This document shows, piece after piece, positions 17,598 through 27,452 of a DNA stretch of 64,000 nt. The notes under the pieces are model-generated. The model was not told where the DNA came from and did not search any database. It was given only the letters and a program-made list of their open reading frames with translations. Every line of letters begins with the position of its first letter. Positions within the stretch are counted from its first letter, which is position 1. The stretch spans positions 682,001 through 746,000 of the forward strand of contig CAVUDJ010000015.1 of NCBI GenBank assembly GCA_963740215.1. The letters are read 5' to 3'. The position numbers were made by a program, and so were the translations under genes. This DNA comes from CAVVAL01 sp963740215. GTDB taxonomy: Bacteria > Actinomycetota > Actinomycetes > Mycobacteriales > Cryptosporangiaceae.

Positions 17598-19562
17598 ATG
17601 CGACGTGCCTTATCGATAGTTGCCGCAGGCGCCGTTGCGGCGGCACTCGTGTCTCCACCCGCCTACGCCGATCCCGGCACCGAAGTGACCCCCGAGGAGA
17701 AGGCCGCCGGCATCAGCCGCCAGCTCGCCGCCGGCGTGCAGACCGCGCCGAAGGGCAGCTCGGGCAAGGCCCTCCCGAGCGACCCGGTCCGCGGCATCGT
17801 GCCCGACCTTTCCACTGTGGACTTCACCAGAGTCGAGCGGCAGCTCGCCCAGAAGGCTGACGCGCGCGCCGCCGCGCGCAGCCGCCAGCTCAAGGCCGCC
17901 GCCGCCCAACCGCTGCTGCACGACGAGCGCGAACCGGCCGGTATCCGCGGCTCCAACGACGCTCTGAGCGCGGCGGAACGGATCACCGGCTTCGGCGTCG
18001 GGCGGGGGAAGAACGCCAAGGCCCGGATCCTCGGACAGCTCTCGCCCGAGACCGTCACCACCGACGCTCTCGCTGCGGTTCCTGAGGACAACGGCTCCAT
18101 CCCGCTCGCCGGCGCCACCGGCATCGCCACCTCGCGCAAGGGCGTCACCACCACCGGCACGATCGGCGACGGCCCGCACGGCAGCGCCGGCTCCGCCTCG
18201 GGTGACTTCGACTTCTACGCCCTCACTGATCTGAAGGCCGGCACCCAGCTCGTCGGCGACACCGACACGCCGACCGGCCCGCTCGACACCGTCCTCGGCC
18301 TGTACAACTCCACCGGCACGCTGATCGCCGTCAACGACGACGAGGGGTTCCCCAACCTCGACAGCCTGCTGCGATTCCGCATCCCCGCCGACGGCACGTA
18401 CTACCTGATGGTCTCCAGCTTCGGGTTCGGCACGACGTTCCCCGCCGACCCGTTCGACTCCGGCAGCGGTGTCGGCGTCGGCACCGAGGGCCGTTCAACC
18501 TGACGATCACCGTCAGCGAGGTCGACGTCGACTCGTTCGCGGTCGACCTGAAGGCCGGCGACGTCATCGGCGGCTCGGTCAGTCGGCGGCGCGGCCGCGC
18601 TCGCGGTCTACGACTCCACCAGGCGGCTCGCTTTCGGCTCGGCCGGCGACTTCTCCGGAATCTACGCGGCACAGTCGCCGCTGCCGGGCGGCGGCAACGC
18701 GGTGACCTCGTACGTCGTCCCGAAGCCAGGGCGGTACACGATCCAGGTGTCCAGCGGCGCCGGGCGCTACGACGTCACGCTTGAGGGCTACCGCACCGGC
18801 TCCGAGCTGGACACGCGCGGCACAGTGCAGACGCTGTTCGTCGACTTCGACGGCGCCCGCGTCAACACCGCCATCTTCGGCGGCCCAGGCGTACGCAACC
18901 TCTCGCCGCTCTCCGGCTTCCTCGGCCGCTGGGGCCTCACCCCCGACGACGAGGACGCGCTCATCGACGCCGTACTCGCCACCGTGCGCGAGAACATCGT
19001 CGCCGACCTGCGGGCGAAGGGCACCAACCCCGACTTCGCCGTACGGATCCTCAACAGCCGCGACCACGCCGACCCGTTCGGCCAGCCCAACGTGAGCCGG
19101 CTCGTCGTCGGCGGCACCATCGCCGAGTCCGGGATCAACACGATCGGTATCGCGCAGTCGATCGACCCGGGCAACTACGGGCACGAGGAGACCGCGCTGA
19201 TCCTGCTCGACGCGGTGAGCGACCCGGCCGGCGCGACCTTCTCGTTCAACACGTACCTCAAGCCTGCTTCCAACCCGGTGGCGTTCATCGGGCAGGCGCT
19301 CGGCAACGTCGTGAGCCACGAAGCCGGCCACTACCTCGGCAGCTGGCACGTCGACCAGTTCAACACCACACCCAGCCTCATGGACCAGGGCGGCAACTTC
19401 CCGGTCCTGTACGGCGTCGGACCGGATGGCATCGGCGGCACCGCTGACGACATCGACGTCGACTTCAACGAGGACACCCTGAACCCGAACGAGCCTTTCA
19501 CCGGGATCCAGGACACCCTCAACACCACCGCATGGGCTTTGACGCGGGGTGCGGCGCGCTGA
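17598..19562 (+). CDS. Secreted metzincin-like metalloprotease with PPC domains (two frameshifts)
   Basis: The ATG at 17598 follows GAGGGGAGAA. A signal peptide (1-28, ending YADPG) and propeptide-like region are followed by two pre-peptidase-C-type beta domains (DFDFYALTDLKAGTQL and FAVDLKAGDVIGG) and a C-terminal catalytic part. That part carries HEAGHYLGSWH, the HExxHxxGxxH zinc site, then SLMDQGG as Met-turn. The frame breaks twice: a missing C near 18491 and an extra T near 18583. The two offset each other, so total length stays a multiple of three. Removing both restores about 655 codons, so sequence error is likely. Substrate unknown. Confidence 0.85.
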
Positions 19563-19570
19563 TTCAGGGG

Positions 19571-19608
19571 GCGCGCTGCTCCGAGCCGGGTGGCTCGGGG
19601 CAGCGCGC
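19571..19608. terminator. Bidirectional terminator hairpin
   Basis: An inverted repeat with arms GCGCGCTGCTCCGAGCC and GGCTCGGGGCAGCGCGC and a 4-nt loop starts 9 bp after the protease stop. It lies between convergent genes. It resembles the other long-arm hairpins of the window but no second copy of its arms was found. The following 215 bp contain degenerate GAACGAACCGGACT and GTTGTGGTGCCGGC direct repeats and no gene. Confidence 0.85.
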
Positions 19609-19823
19609 CTGCACTGCCCGGCCGCTGGGCGAACGAACCGGACTCGGCCGGCCGCCGAACGAACCGGACTTTTCGGGAAGCCGTGCCTACGTCGGGCAGA
19701 GCTGCCCCACTTTGCGCAGCAAGTCCGTTTCGGTAGTGGTGCGAGCGGGGCCTGGCGCCGACTCGTTTGGTTGTGGTGCCGGCAGACTGCGGCGCCGGCT
19801 CGTTCGTTGTGGTGCCAGGCGGG

Positions 19824-20525
19824 TCAGCGGCGGCGGGCTCGCAGCACCAGGTACGCCGCGAGGAACAACGCGGACCACACGATCGCGTGGGCGGTGATCA
19901 CCAGGCCCGCGAGCAGGTCGCCGTCGTTGCCGGCCTTGATCGCGCCGACGATCTGCGGCACGAGCCAGCGCAGCGGCCCGGCGCCGTTCAGGCCCAGGAC
20001 GAGCACCATCACCGACGCGCCGACCAGCATCGACACGCCCCAGCCCCGCGCGCGCGTGACCGCACGGCTCGCATACGCGCCGACCGCGATGGCCGGTATC
20101 GCCGAGATCAGGTGCACCCAGATCCCGAAGAGGATCGAGTTGATGTTGTCGCCGATCGTCACCGTCTCGGCCAGCCTGATCGTGCCGGTGACCCACGGCG
20201 CGACCAGCCCGACGAGGATCGTCGGCAACGCCGTGAGGCTCGCCGTCAGCAGTCCGGCCGCCACCTCGCGCCGCGCCGATCCGACCGCGAGCTGCGAGAG
20301 CTGACGCTGGGCGTCCGGTTCCGTGTCGAGCGCGAGCTTCGCCTGCCACGCGAAGATCCCGAAGAGTCCGACGGCCGAGACGCCGTACGCGTCCACCGCC
20401 GACGCCGCACCGCCGACCTGCAGCACGCCGAGGAGCGCGAGGCTAGCGAGCACCGGCGCCAGCACCCGCTGCGACCGTGCGTACCCCCCGAACCGCATCC
20501 GGGAGAGCGCCACCACCTGAGTCAC
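19824..20525 (-). CDS. ABC transporter permease-like membrane protein
   Basis: 233 residues, about six membrane helices, no signature permease loop recognised. The GTG at 20525 overlaps the TGA of the upstream ATPase gene (GTGA), implying translational coupling. Together they form an ABC-2-like exporter or lantibiotic/stress-type unit without a binding protein. Substrate unknown. Confidence 0.8.
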   Translation of the reverse strand: MTQVVALSRMRFGGYARSQRVLAPVLASLALLGVLQVGGAASAVDAYGVSAVGLFGIFAWQAKLALDTEPDAQRQLSQLAVGSARREVAAGLLTASLTALPTILVGLVAPWVTGTIRLAETVTIGDNINSILFGIWVHLISAIPAIAVGAYASRAVTRARGWGVSMLVGASVMVLVLGLNGAGPLRWLVPQIVGAIKAGNDGDLLAGLVITAHAIVWSALFLAAYLVLRARRR

Positions 20526-21668
20526 GACGTCCCCTTCCGGGCCGCCGCGGCCGGCTCGCTCGTCTGGTTCACGGTTCCGCCGGCCGGGATTCCGCCCAGC
20601 TCAGCCGCCGCGTCGGGAGCCAACCGACCGTTCCCATGACCACCCTCGGCGACCCCGCCAGCCGAGCCGGGCCCACCAACCGAGCCGGGCCCACCAGCCG
20701 AAGCGGACCTACCCGCTGACGCGGGCCCACCAGCCAAGCCGGAGCCGCCGGCCGAGCGGACCCACCAGCCGAGCCGGGCCCGCCCGCCGACGCAGGCCCA
20801 CCAGCCGAAGCGGCCTCACCAGCCAGCAGCCGGACCCACCCGCTGAGGCGGACCCACCCGAGGAAGCAGCGGCGTCCAGCCGGTGCCCGTCGCGCCTGGC
20901 TGGACCGCGTCGCGGCCGGCCGGGCATGTCGCGCCGGATCCCGCGCACGTCGTAACCCGCCGCGCGCAGCCGAGCCACCGTGGCCGCGGCCTCTGCCGCC
21001 GGCGCGATCACCTCGATCACGTGCCGCGCGGCCTGCTCGCCCACCTCGGGTTCGGCGAGGAGGCCGTCGTCGAGGATCCAGCGCCGGACCCCTGGCAGTT
21101 CGCCGGCCTCGCCGCGGTGGTCGCTGAAGATCGCGCAGCCGCCGGCGTCGATTACCTCGGTGATGATCATCGGCAGCTCGTTGCGGGTCTGGGAGTCCAG
21201 GGCCTCCCACGGTTCGTCCATGACCAGCAGCGACGGCCGTACCAGTAAGGACTGCGCCAGGTTCACCTTCTGCGCGCTGCCCTTGGACAACTCCGGAAGG
21301 CGGGTGTCGAGGGATCCGGTGAGGAACAGCCGCTCGGACCAGGTGCCGATCGCGTCACGCGCGGCGGCGGCGTCGAGGCCGCGTACCCGGGCGATGCCTT
21401 CCAGGTACGACCGGGCGGTGAACGGCTGCCGCGAGGGGAAGCGCTCGGGCACCCAACCGACCACCACAGGCCGGTCGACGACCGATCCGCGGCTGGTCGG
21501 CAGCAGGCCGGCGATGACCTGCAGGAGCGTGGACTTGCCCGCGCCGTTGCGGCCGGTGAGCAGCACCGCCTCGCCCGGTCCGACCTTCGCCTCGACGTTT
21601 CGCAGCACCCAGGGACTGCCTCGGTGGTACCTCAGGGACACCCCTGCGAGCTCCACACTTGCCTCCAT
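20522..21668 (-). CDS. ABC transporter ATP-binding protein with SAGGP-repeat tail (frameshifted)
   Basis: Starts at ATG 21668 after CAAGGACAG. Walker A is LLTGRNGAGKSTLL, the signature region ELSKGSAQKVNLAQSL, Walker B LLVMDEPWEALDS, and H-loop IFSDHRGE. After about residue 265 the protein becomes Ser/Ala/Gly/Pro repeats (SAGGP, SASAGG) coded by 20640-20870 in three successive frames. The last frame ends in the TGA that overlaps the permease start. Two indels inside the repeats explain this; the alternative is that the true stop is earlier. A long low-complexity tail is unusual for an ABC ATPase. Confidence 0.8.
20640..20870 (-). repeat. Degenerate tandem repeats encoding SAGGP units
   Basis: Units of about 15-18 bp close to GGCCCACCAGCCGAGCCG on the + strand, roughly a dozen copies. 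On the minus strand each of three frames in turn gives SAGGP-like peptides, as expected if two small indels occurred within a coding repeat. Confidence 0.8.
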
Positions 21669-21689
21669 CTGTCCTTGCCGGGTGCCGGT

Positions 21690-22610
21690 TCACCCGAGGG
21701 GCGTGATCCCCCAACTTCCGGTCCAACGATCGCCGGGTTGCAACGTGACCAGCGAGACGCCGGAGTTGAACGCGTCCGGCGGGCAGGTCATCGGCTCCAC
21801 CGCCAGCGTGTGGCGCAGTGATCCCGACGGGCCTATCCCGCTGTACACCTGCACCCAGCCAAAGGTAGCGCCCTGCCAGAGTTCCACGCCGGAACCGCCG
21901 GCGGCGGTGAGCCGGATCCGGGCGAAGCCGTCGGCGTCCCGCTCCAACCCCGTGAATGTCGTGTCGACCTCGACCGTGCCGATCCGCGCCGGTTCGGCGA
22001 AGTCGTGTTGCGTGCCGGCGACCGGCTCGCGCCCGGTCGGCAGCAGCCGCTCGTCCACCGTGAGCCGTTCCGACGCCGGCAGGTGCAGCACCAGGTCGTC
22101 CAGCGGCGAGTCGCCGACGCGCAGGTACGGGTGGGCACCGAAGCCGAATGGTGCCGGGCCGGAGCCGAGGTTGACGGCCGTGTGGTCGGCGCGCAGCCCG
22201 GCCGGGCCGACGGTCCATTTCGTCGTGAGCCCCAGCGCGAACGGGTAGCCCGGCTGCGGCGGCAGGACACACGTCAGCTCGATCGACTCCGGCGTCTGCT
22301 CGACACGCTGCCAGGCGACCCATCTGGCCAGGCCGTGACTCGCGTTCCCCCTGGTCACCTCGGTAATCGGAAGCTGGTACGCGACCCCGTTGAAGCTGTA
22401 CCGGCCGCCGCCGAGCCGGTTCGGCCACGGCGCGAGCAACTGCCCGGCACTGCGCGGGCACACCGAGGTCTCCGGATACGGGTCCACCAGGGGTACGCCG
22501 TCGACCGTGTACTCGCGCAACCCGCCGCCGACCTCGACCACCGTGGCGCGGTGCGCGCCCGCACTGATCGTCCACTGCGCCCCCGAAGGTGCCGACCACC
22601 GCGACGCCAT
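21690..22610 (-). CDS. Aldose 1-epimerase family protein
   Basis: 306 residues from ATG 22610 with AGGGGAGCGG upstream. Family features: LLAPWPNRLGGGRYSFNG, NASHGLARW (substrate His), FGFGAHPYLRVG (acid His) and AVEPMTCPPDAFN (catalytic Glu). It interconverts alpha and beta anomers of hexoses, or a related sugar phosphate. It is 21 bp upstream of the ABC ATPase gene on the same strand, so it may start a galM-ABC transcript. Confidence 0.92.
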   Translation of the reverse strand: MASRWSAPSGAQWTISAGAHRATVVEVGGGLREYTVDGVPLVDPYPETSVCPRSAGQLLAPWPNRLGGGRYSFNGVAYQLPITEVTRGNASHGLARWVAWQRVEQTPESIELTCVLPPQPGYPFALGLTTKWTVGPAGLRADHTAVNLGSGPAPFGFGAHPYLRVGDSPLDDLVLHLPASERLTVDERLLPTGREPVAGTQHDFAEPARIGTVEVDTTFTGLERDADGFARIRLTAAGGSGVELWQGATFGWVQVYSGIGPSGSLRHTLAVEPMTCPPDAFNSGVSLVTLQPGDRWTGSWGITPLG

Positions 22611-22666
22611 CCGCTCCCCTTCGCTCGGCATGTATAGACCGTTCCCGTCGGGGCACCCTAACGGTC

Positions 22667-23290
22667 GTGGTCACACCGGCTCACATCCCGTCCGGCGCCG
22701 ACCTCGACCAGCTGGTCAAGGCGGCGCGCGCGTGCACTGCGTGCGAGCTCTACCGGGACGCCACCCAGACGGTGTTCGGCGAGGGTCCGACCGACGCCAA
22801 AGTAGTGCTGGTCGGCGAGCAACCTGGCGACGTCGAGGACGTGCAGGGCCGGCCGTTCGTCGGTCCAGCGGGAGCGTTGCTGGACCGTGCGCTGGAGGCC
22901 GCCGGCCTGGAGCGCGACGCGGTGTACCTGACGAATGCCGTGAAGCACTTCCGTTTCACGCAGCGGGGCAAGCGCCGGATTCACGAAAAGCCCGGGCGGG
23001 TGCACATCGAGGCCTGCCACCCGTGGCTCGACGCAGAGCTGAATGTGGTGAACCCGCAGGTCATGGTGTGCCTCGGCGCGACGGCTGTGAGCGCATTGCT
23101 CGGCTCGAAGTACAAGGTGACGAAGGACCGCGGCGAGTTGCTGCCCTTCCGCGACGGCGTCCAGGCGGTCATCACCACGCACCCGTCCGCCGTGCTCCGC
23201 ATGCGCGACGACGACCGCAAGGCCGGGTTCGAGCAGCTCGTCGACGATCTCGCCGTGGCGGCTCAGGCGGTGGGCGCGCGGCCGTCGTAG
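22667..23290 (+). CDS. udgX: Uracil-DNA glycosylase, UdgX type
   Basis: 207 residues from GTG 22667. It has the family-4-like GEQPGDVEDVQGRPFVGPAG and iron-sulfur cysteines (CTACELY, CHPWLDAEL). It also has the GKRRIHEKP loop that defines UdgX, whose histidine (His106 here) forms a covalent link with the uracil site. HPSAVLRMR is the late motif. It removes or traps uracil in DNA. It is divergent from the epimerase gene, and its 3' end overlaps the MFS gene by 28 bp tail to tail. Confidence 0.95.
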   Translation: MVTPAHIPSGADLDQLVKAARACTACELYRDATQTVFGEGPTDAKVVLVGEQPGDVEDVQGRPFVGPAGALLDRALEAAGLERDAVYLTNAVKHFRFTQRGKRRIHEKPGRVHIEACHPWLDAELNVVNPQVMVCLGATAVSALLGSKYKVTKDRGELLPFRDGVQAVITTHPSAVLRMRDDDRKAGFEQLVDDLAVAAQAVGARPS

Positions 23291-24561
23291 CGGATCAGCG
23301 CCGGTGAGCACAGGGCGACTATCACGACGATCACCGCGCACGCGATCCCGCCGCCGACCCACGACGCCGTGACGCCAACCACCGCCGCCGTCGCGCCCGC
23401 CCGCAGGTCACCGAGGCGCGGCCCGCCCGCGACCACGACGATGAACACGCCCTGGAGCCGACCGCGCATCTCGTCCGGGGCGTAGACCTGCAGGATTGTC
23501 TGCCGGTACACGGCCGAGACCAGGTCGGCGGCGCCGGCCACGGCGAGAAGACCGACGACCACCGGCAGCGAACGCGCCAGCCCGGCGAGCGCCACCGCCA
23601 TGCCCCACACGACGATCGCGGCGACGAGCGCGACACCCTGCCGCCGGACCCGGCCGATCCAGCCCGAGAACAGGCCGCCGATCACCGCGCCGATCGCGAT
23701 CGACGCGAACAGCCAGCCGACCGCCGTCCCGCCGCCGAACCGCGAGTCGGCGACCTCGGGGAAGAGCGCGCGCGGCATCGCGAACACCATCGCCACGATG
23801 TCCACCGCGAACGACATGAGCAGGACGGGCCTGGTCCAGATGAACCGCAGGCCCTCGATCACCGACCGGAGCCCGGGCGTGGTCTTCTCACCCGTCGGCG
23901 CCAGCTTCGGCAGCCGGTACGCCGCGTAGAGCGCCACCGTGAACAGCAGGGCGTCGATCGCGTACGCCGTCGCGAACGAGTACTCCGCCAGGACGACTCC
24001 AGCGGCGAGCGGGCCGAGCACCGTACCGAGGCTGATGATCGTGAAGTTGAGCGTGTTCGCCGCCGGCACCAGGTCGACCGGGATCAGCCGAGGCACGATC
24101 GCCCCCCGCGCGGGCGACGACACGGCGAACGCCGCCGACTGCACCGCCACGAGCACCAACAGCAGCGCGGTGTTACGCAGGTCCAGTAACGCCTGGACCA
24201 GCAGCGCACCAGTGCACAGCCAGGTCAGCGCGGACGCCATCAGCAGCAGGAGCCGCCGGTCCATCGCGTCCGCGACCGAGCCGCCCCACAGCCCGAAGAC
24301 GATCAACGGCACCAGGCCGGCAAGGCCCAGCATCCCGACCCAGAACGACGAGTGCGTGATAGCGAACACCTGCACCGGCACCGCGACGGCCGTCAGCTGG
24401 TACCCGACGAACGAGACGCCCTGGCCGACCCAGAGCCGCCGGAAGTCGACGTGCCGCAGCGGCCGCGTGTCCACCGCGATACGCCGGATCAGACCCGTGG
24501 GCGCGGCCTCCTCGCCCGGTACGCCGGCGGCATCCGTCGGCGGCGGATGTTCACCGCTCAC
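23263..24561 (-). CDS. MFS transporter, EntS-like
   Basis: 432 residues, 12 membrane segments. The GTG at 24561 overlaps the TGA of pdxH (GTGA), so translation is probably coupled. VDFRRLWVGQGVSFVGYQLTAVAVPVQVF near the N-terminus and AYAIDALLFTVALYAAYRLP are typical of enterobactin-exporter-like (TMS-alpha) MFS proteins. Substrate unknown. The pairing with pdxH may only be positional. Confidence 0.88.
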   Translation of the reverse strand: MSGEHPPPTDAAGVPGEEAAPTGLIRRIAVDTRPLRHVDFRRLWVGQGVSFVGYQLTAVAVPVQVFAITHSSFWVGMLGLAGLVPLIVFGLWGGSVADAMDRRLLLLMASALTWLCTGALLVQALLDLRNTALLLVLVAVQSAAFAVSSPARGAIVPRLIPVDLVPAANTLNFTIISLGTVLGPLAAGVVLAEYSFATAYAIDALLFTVALYAAYRLPKLAPTGEKTTPGLRSVIEGLRFIWTRPVLLMSFAVDIVAMVFAMPRALFPEVADSRFGGGTAVGWLFASIAIGAVIGGLFSGWIGRVRRQGVALVAAIVVWGMAVALAGLARSLPVVVGLLAVAGAADLVSAVYRQTILQVYAPDEMRGRLQGVFIVVVAGGPRLGDLRAGATAAVVGVTASWVGGGIACAVIVVIVALCSPALIRYDGRAPTA

Positions 24562-25253
24562 GGTGAGAGCCGTTCCACGACCCATCCGTTGTCCTCCAGC
24601 CGGAACCGCAGCCGGTCGTGGAGCCGGTCTGGGCGGCCCTGCCAGAACTCGATCGACTCGGGGACGACGCGCAGTCCGCCCCAGCTCGCCGGCCGCGGAA
24701 TCTGCGTGCCGTCCGGGTACACGGCGGCGAGGGCGTCGCGGGCAGCCTCCAGCTCGCCGCGGGACCCGATCACCGACGACTGCCTGCTCGCCACGGCCCC
24801 GAGCTGGGCGCCGTGCGGCCGCGACGCGAAGTAGGCGTCCGACTCCGCCTCGGTGACCCGCTCGGCGACGCCCGTGACCAGCACCTGACGCTGGATCGGA
24901 TGCCAGGGGAAGACCAGGCTGGCGGCTGGGTTCGCGGCCAGTTGCTGCCCCTTGCGGGAGGTGTAGTGCGTGAAGAAGACGAAACCGCGCTCGTCGACGC
25001 CCTTGAGCAGGACCGTGCGGGCGGTGGGCACGCCGTCCGGCGTGGCGGTGGCCACGATCATCGCGTTCGGTTCGGACAGGCCCGCGCCGATGGCGTCGTC
25101 GAGCCACGCGCGGAACTGGGTGAGCCAGTCCGGGGCGAGATCGGACTCGTCGAGCCCGCCGTGCTCGTAGATCCGGCGCATCGCGGCGAGGCGGGCGACG
25201 TGCTCGGGGTCGAGCCTGCCGACGCCCTTCGGACCTGGCCCTTCGGCTGCCAC
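24558..25253 (-). CDS. pdxH: Pyridoxamine 5'-phosphate oxidase
   Basis: FMN-dependent oxidation of pyridoxine or pyridoxamine phosphate to PLP. 231 residues from GTG 25253 after GAGAGGGGGCAC; an upstream in-frame start at 25304 is less likely. Motifs: ARTVLLKGVDERGFVFFTHYTSRKGQQLAANP, HPIQRQVLVTG, SRPHGAQLGAVASRQS and C-terminal RPDRLHDRLRF with PESIEFWQG. PLP from this step serves the aminotransferases elsewhere in the window. It is divergent from citA. Confidence 0.96.
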   Translation of the reverse strand: MAAEGPGPKGVGRLDPEHVARLAAMRRIYEHGGLDESDLAPDWLTQFRAWLDDAIGAGLSEPNAMIVATATPDGVPTARTVLLKGVDERGFVFFTHYTSRKGQQLAANPAASLVFPWHPIQRQVLVTGVAERVTEAESDAYFASRPHGAQLGAVASRQSSVIGSRGELEAARDALAAVYPDGTQIPRPASWGGLRVVPESIEFWQGRPDRLHDRLRFRLEDNGWVVERLSP

Positions 25254-25519
25254 CGTGCCCCCTCTCGCTCGCCGTACCGACCCTATGTCCGGCTCAGCGT
25301 CCACGGAGACCGGGGTACTGCGGCCCGAGCGGCCAGGATCGGGGTACGGAGAAGGTCAAAAACTGGACCAAATAGGAATGTCGCACATCACACAGGCAGG
25401 GCGCCTCGCCTTGCGCTACCAGCGGGTTGCAAGATAGTCAGGATTGTTACGACCGCCCACAAGGCGGCCGACCAGGCCGGCGCGCACAAGCCGCCGTAAA
25501 CGACTGGGAGCGACGGAGT

Positions 25520-26623
25520 ATGTCTGACTTCAAACCGGGCCTTGAGGGCGTTGTCGCGTTCGAGACCGACATTGCCGAGCCCGATCGCGAGGGCGGCGCT
25601 CTCCGGTACCGGGGCGTCGACATCGAGGACCTGGTAGGCCACGTCTCGTTCGGCAACGTGTGGGCGCTGCTGGTCGATGGCAAGTTCGGCCCGGGCCTGC
25701 CCCCCGCCGAGCCGTTCCCGATCCCTGTGCACTCCGGCGACATCCGCGTGGACGTGCAGAGCGCCGTCGCGATGCTCGCCCCGTACTGGGGCCTCCGCCA
25801 ACTCATCGACATCGACGAGCAGCAGGCCCGCGAGGACCTGGCCCGCATCTCCGTCACCACGCTGTCGTTCGTCGCCCAGTCGGCGCGCGGCATCGGCCTC
25901 CCGGCGGTGCCGCAGCGCGAGATCGACAAGGCGAACACGATCGTCGAGCGGTTCATGATCCGCTGGCGGGGCGAGCCCGACCCGGCGCACGTCAAGGCCG
26001 TCGACGCGTACTTCATCTCGGCCGCCGAACACGGCCTGAACGCCTCCACCTTCACCGCGCGCGTGGCCGCCGGCACCGGCGCCGACTGCGCCGCCTGCAT
26101 CTCGTCCGCGATCGGCTCCATGTCCGGTCCGCTGCACGGCGGCGCCCCCAGCCGCGTGCTGAAGATGCTGGACGAGGTCGAGCAGTCCGGCAACGCCGAG
26201 GCCTGGGTCAAGAACGCGCTCGACAAGGGCGACCGGCTCATGGGCTTCGGCCACCGCGTCTACCGCGCCGAGGACCCGCGCGCACGCGTGCTCCGCCGCA
26301 CCGCCAAGGAGCTCGGCTCGCGCCGGTTCGAGATCGCCGAGGCGTTGGAGAAGGCCGCTCTGGCTGAGCTGACTGCCCGCCGCCCCGACCGCGTGCTCGC
26401 CACGAACGTCGAGTTCTGGTCGGCCGTCGTGCTCGACTTCGCCGAGGTACCGGCGCACATGTTCACCTCGATGTTCACCTGCGCCCGTACCGCCGGGTGG
26501 AGCGCGCACATCGTCGAGCAGAAGCTGCTGAACAAGCTGGTCCGCCCGTCCGCCCTCTACACCGGACCGAGTCCGCGCAAGCCGCAGGACGTCGAGGGCT
26601 GGGACAGCATCAACCACGTCTGA
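25520..26623 (+). CDS. citA: Citrate synthase 2 (CitA type)
   Basis: Condenses acetyl-CoA with oxaloacetate to citrate. 367 residues from ATG 25520. Catalytic His206 (SGPLHGGAPS) and His245 (MGFGHRVYRAEDPRA) are intact. The usual catalytic-Asp motif NVDFYSG reads NVEFWSA, with Glu, as I recall for actinobacterial CitA proteins. A pdxH-citA-serC-sepH neighbourhood is common in actinobacteria. The 266-bp upstream region contains a CTTGC-N14-GCAAG inverted repeat near 25409 that could be an operator. Confidence 0.95.
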   Translation: MSDFKPGLEGVVAFETDIAEPDREGGALRYRGVDIEDLVGHVSFGNVWALLVDGKFGPGLPPAEPFPIPVHSGDIRVDVQSAVAMLAPYWGLRQLIDIDEQQAREDLARISVTTLSFVAQSARGIGLPAVPQREIDKANTIVERFMIRWRGEPDPAHVKAVDAYFISAAEHGLNASTFTARVAAGTGADCAACISSAIGSMSGPLHGGAPSRVLKMLDEVEQSGNAEAWVKNALDKGDRLMGFGHRVYRAEDPRARVLRRTAKELGSRRFEIAEALEKAALAELTARRPDRVLATNVEFWSAVVLDFAEVPAHMFTSMFTCARTAGWSAHIVEQKLLNKLVRPSALYTGPSPRKPQDVEGWDSINHV

Positions 26624-26630
26624 GTCTCTC

Positions 26631-26693
26631 GCCGAGTTCCGGATTCTTGGGGGCGTTTCGGCTCCGCCGACCCCCAAGAATCCGGAACTCGGC
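26631..26693. terminator. Hairpin element family B, copy 2 (bidirectional terminator-like)
   Basis: A perfect 23-bp inverted repeat (26631-26653 and 26671-26693) with a 17-nt loop lies 7 bp after citA and 5 bp after the convergent SDR. The arm core GGATTCTTGGGGG is identical to the copy at 10329-10384. A terminator role is inferred from position. Confidence 0.9.
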
Positions 26694-26698
26694 GGGGG

Positions 26699-27412
26699 TT
26701 ATAGGCCGCCAGTGACCCGCAGGATCGCGCCCGTCGTGTACGACGCCTCCGGTGAGAGCAGCCAGGCGATAGCGCCGGACACCTCGTCCACCTCGCCGGG
26801 GCGTCCCAGCGGGATCGTGCCGGCCAGCTTGTCCGGCCGGTCGGGATCACCGGATACCGCATGGATCTCCGTACGGATGATCCCCGGCGCGACGGCGTTG
26901 ACCCGGATCCCGGCAGGCGCCAGCTCCTTCGCCAGCCCGATCGTGAGGGCGTCCACCCCGGCCTTCGCCGCGGCGTAGTGCACGTACTGGTTGGGGCTGC
27001 CCAGCGTGGCGGCACCCGACGAGATGTTGACGATCGCCCCGCCGCGCGGGAGCACCGCCGCCGCCCGACGCGCGCAGAGCAGGGCACCGACCAGGTTGAC
27101 GTCGACGACGCGACGTAGATCCTCGACCTTCGCATCGACGAGCTTGCCCAGCCGGCTCGTCACGCCCGCGTTGCTCACCAACCCGGTGACCTGGCCCAGC
27201 GCGGCTGCTGCGGCGAAGAGACGGTCGACGTCCTCCTCGCTCGTGACGTCGGCCTGGACCGCGATCGCGCCCGTCGCCGCGGCGACCTCGTCGGCGGCCG
27301 CACGGTCCCGGCGGTAGCTGATCACGAGGCGATGGCCGGCGGCTGCGAGGCGGCGTGCGGTGGCGGCGCCGATGCCGCGACTGCCGCCGGTCACGATCGT
27401 CACGAGATCCAT
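26699..27412 (-). CDS. SDR-family oxidoreductase
   Basis: 237 residues from ATG 27412. Nucleotide-binding TGGSRGIGAATARRL, NAGVTSRLG, catalytic Ser in VNISSGAA and YVHYAAAKAG (YxxxK) define a classical short-chain dehydrogenase/reductase. The C-terminal TTGAILRVTGG is typical of FabG-like members. It is NADP(H)-preferring judging from the Arg after the glycine motif (inference). Substrate unknown. Confidence 0.92.
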   Translation of the reverse strand: MDLVTIVTGGSRGIGAATARRLAAAGHRLVISYRRDRAAADEVAAATGAIAVQADVTSEEDVDRLFAAAAALGQVTGLVSNAGVTSRLGKLVDAKVEDLRRVVDVNLVGALLCARRAAAVLPRGGAIVNISSGAATLGSPNQYVHYAAAKAGVDALTIGLAKELAPAGIRVNAVAPGIIRTEIHAVSGDPDRPDKLAGTIPLGRPGEVDEVSGAIAWLLSPEASYTTGAILRVTGGL

Positions 27413-27452
27413 GCGCGCCAGGCTAGGCGTGCGGGCGGCGCGGCCTGCGCCG

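Noticed and set aside
20569..21210. Separate minus-strand protein overlapping the ABC ATPase tail
   Set aside because: Only its repeat part is meaningful, and that is better explained as the ATPase tail in a shifted frame.
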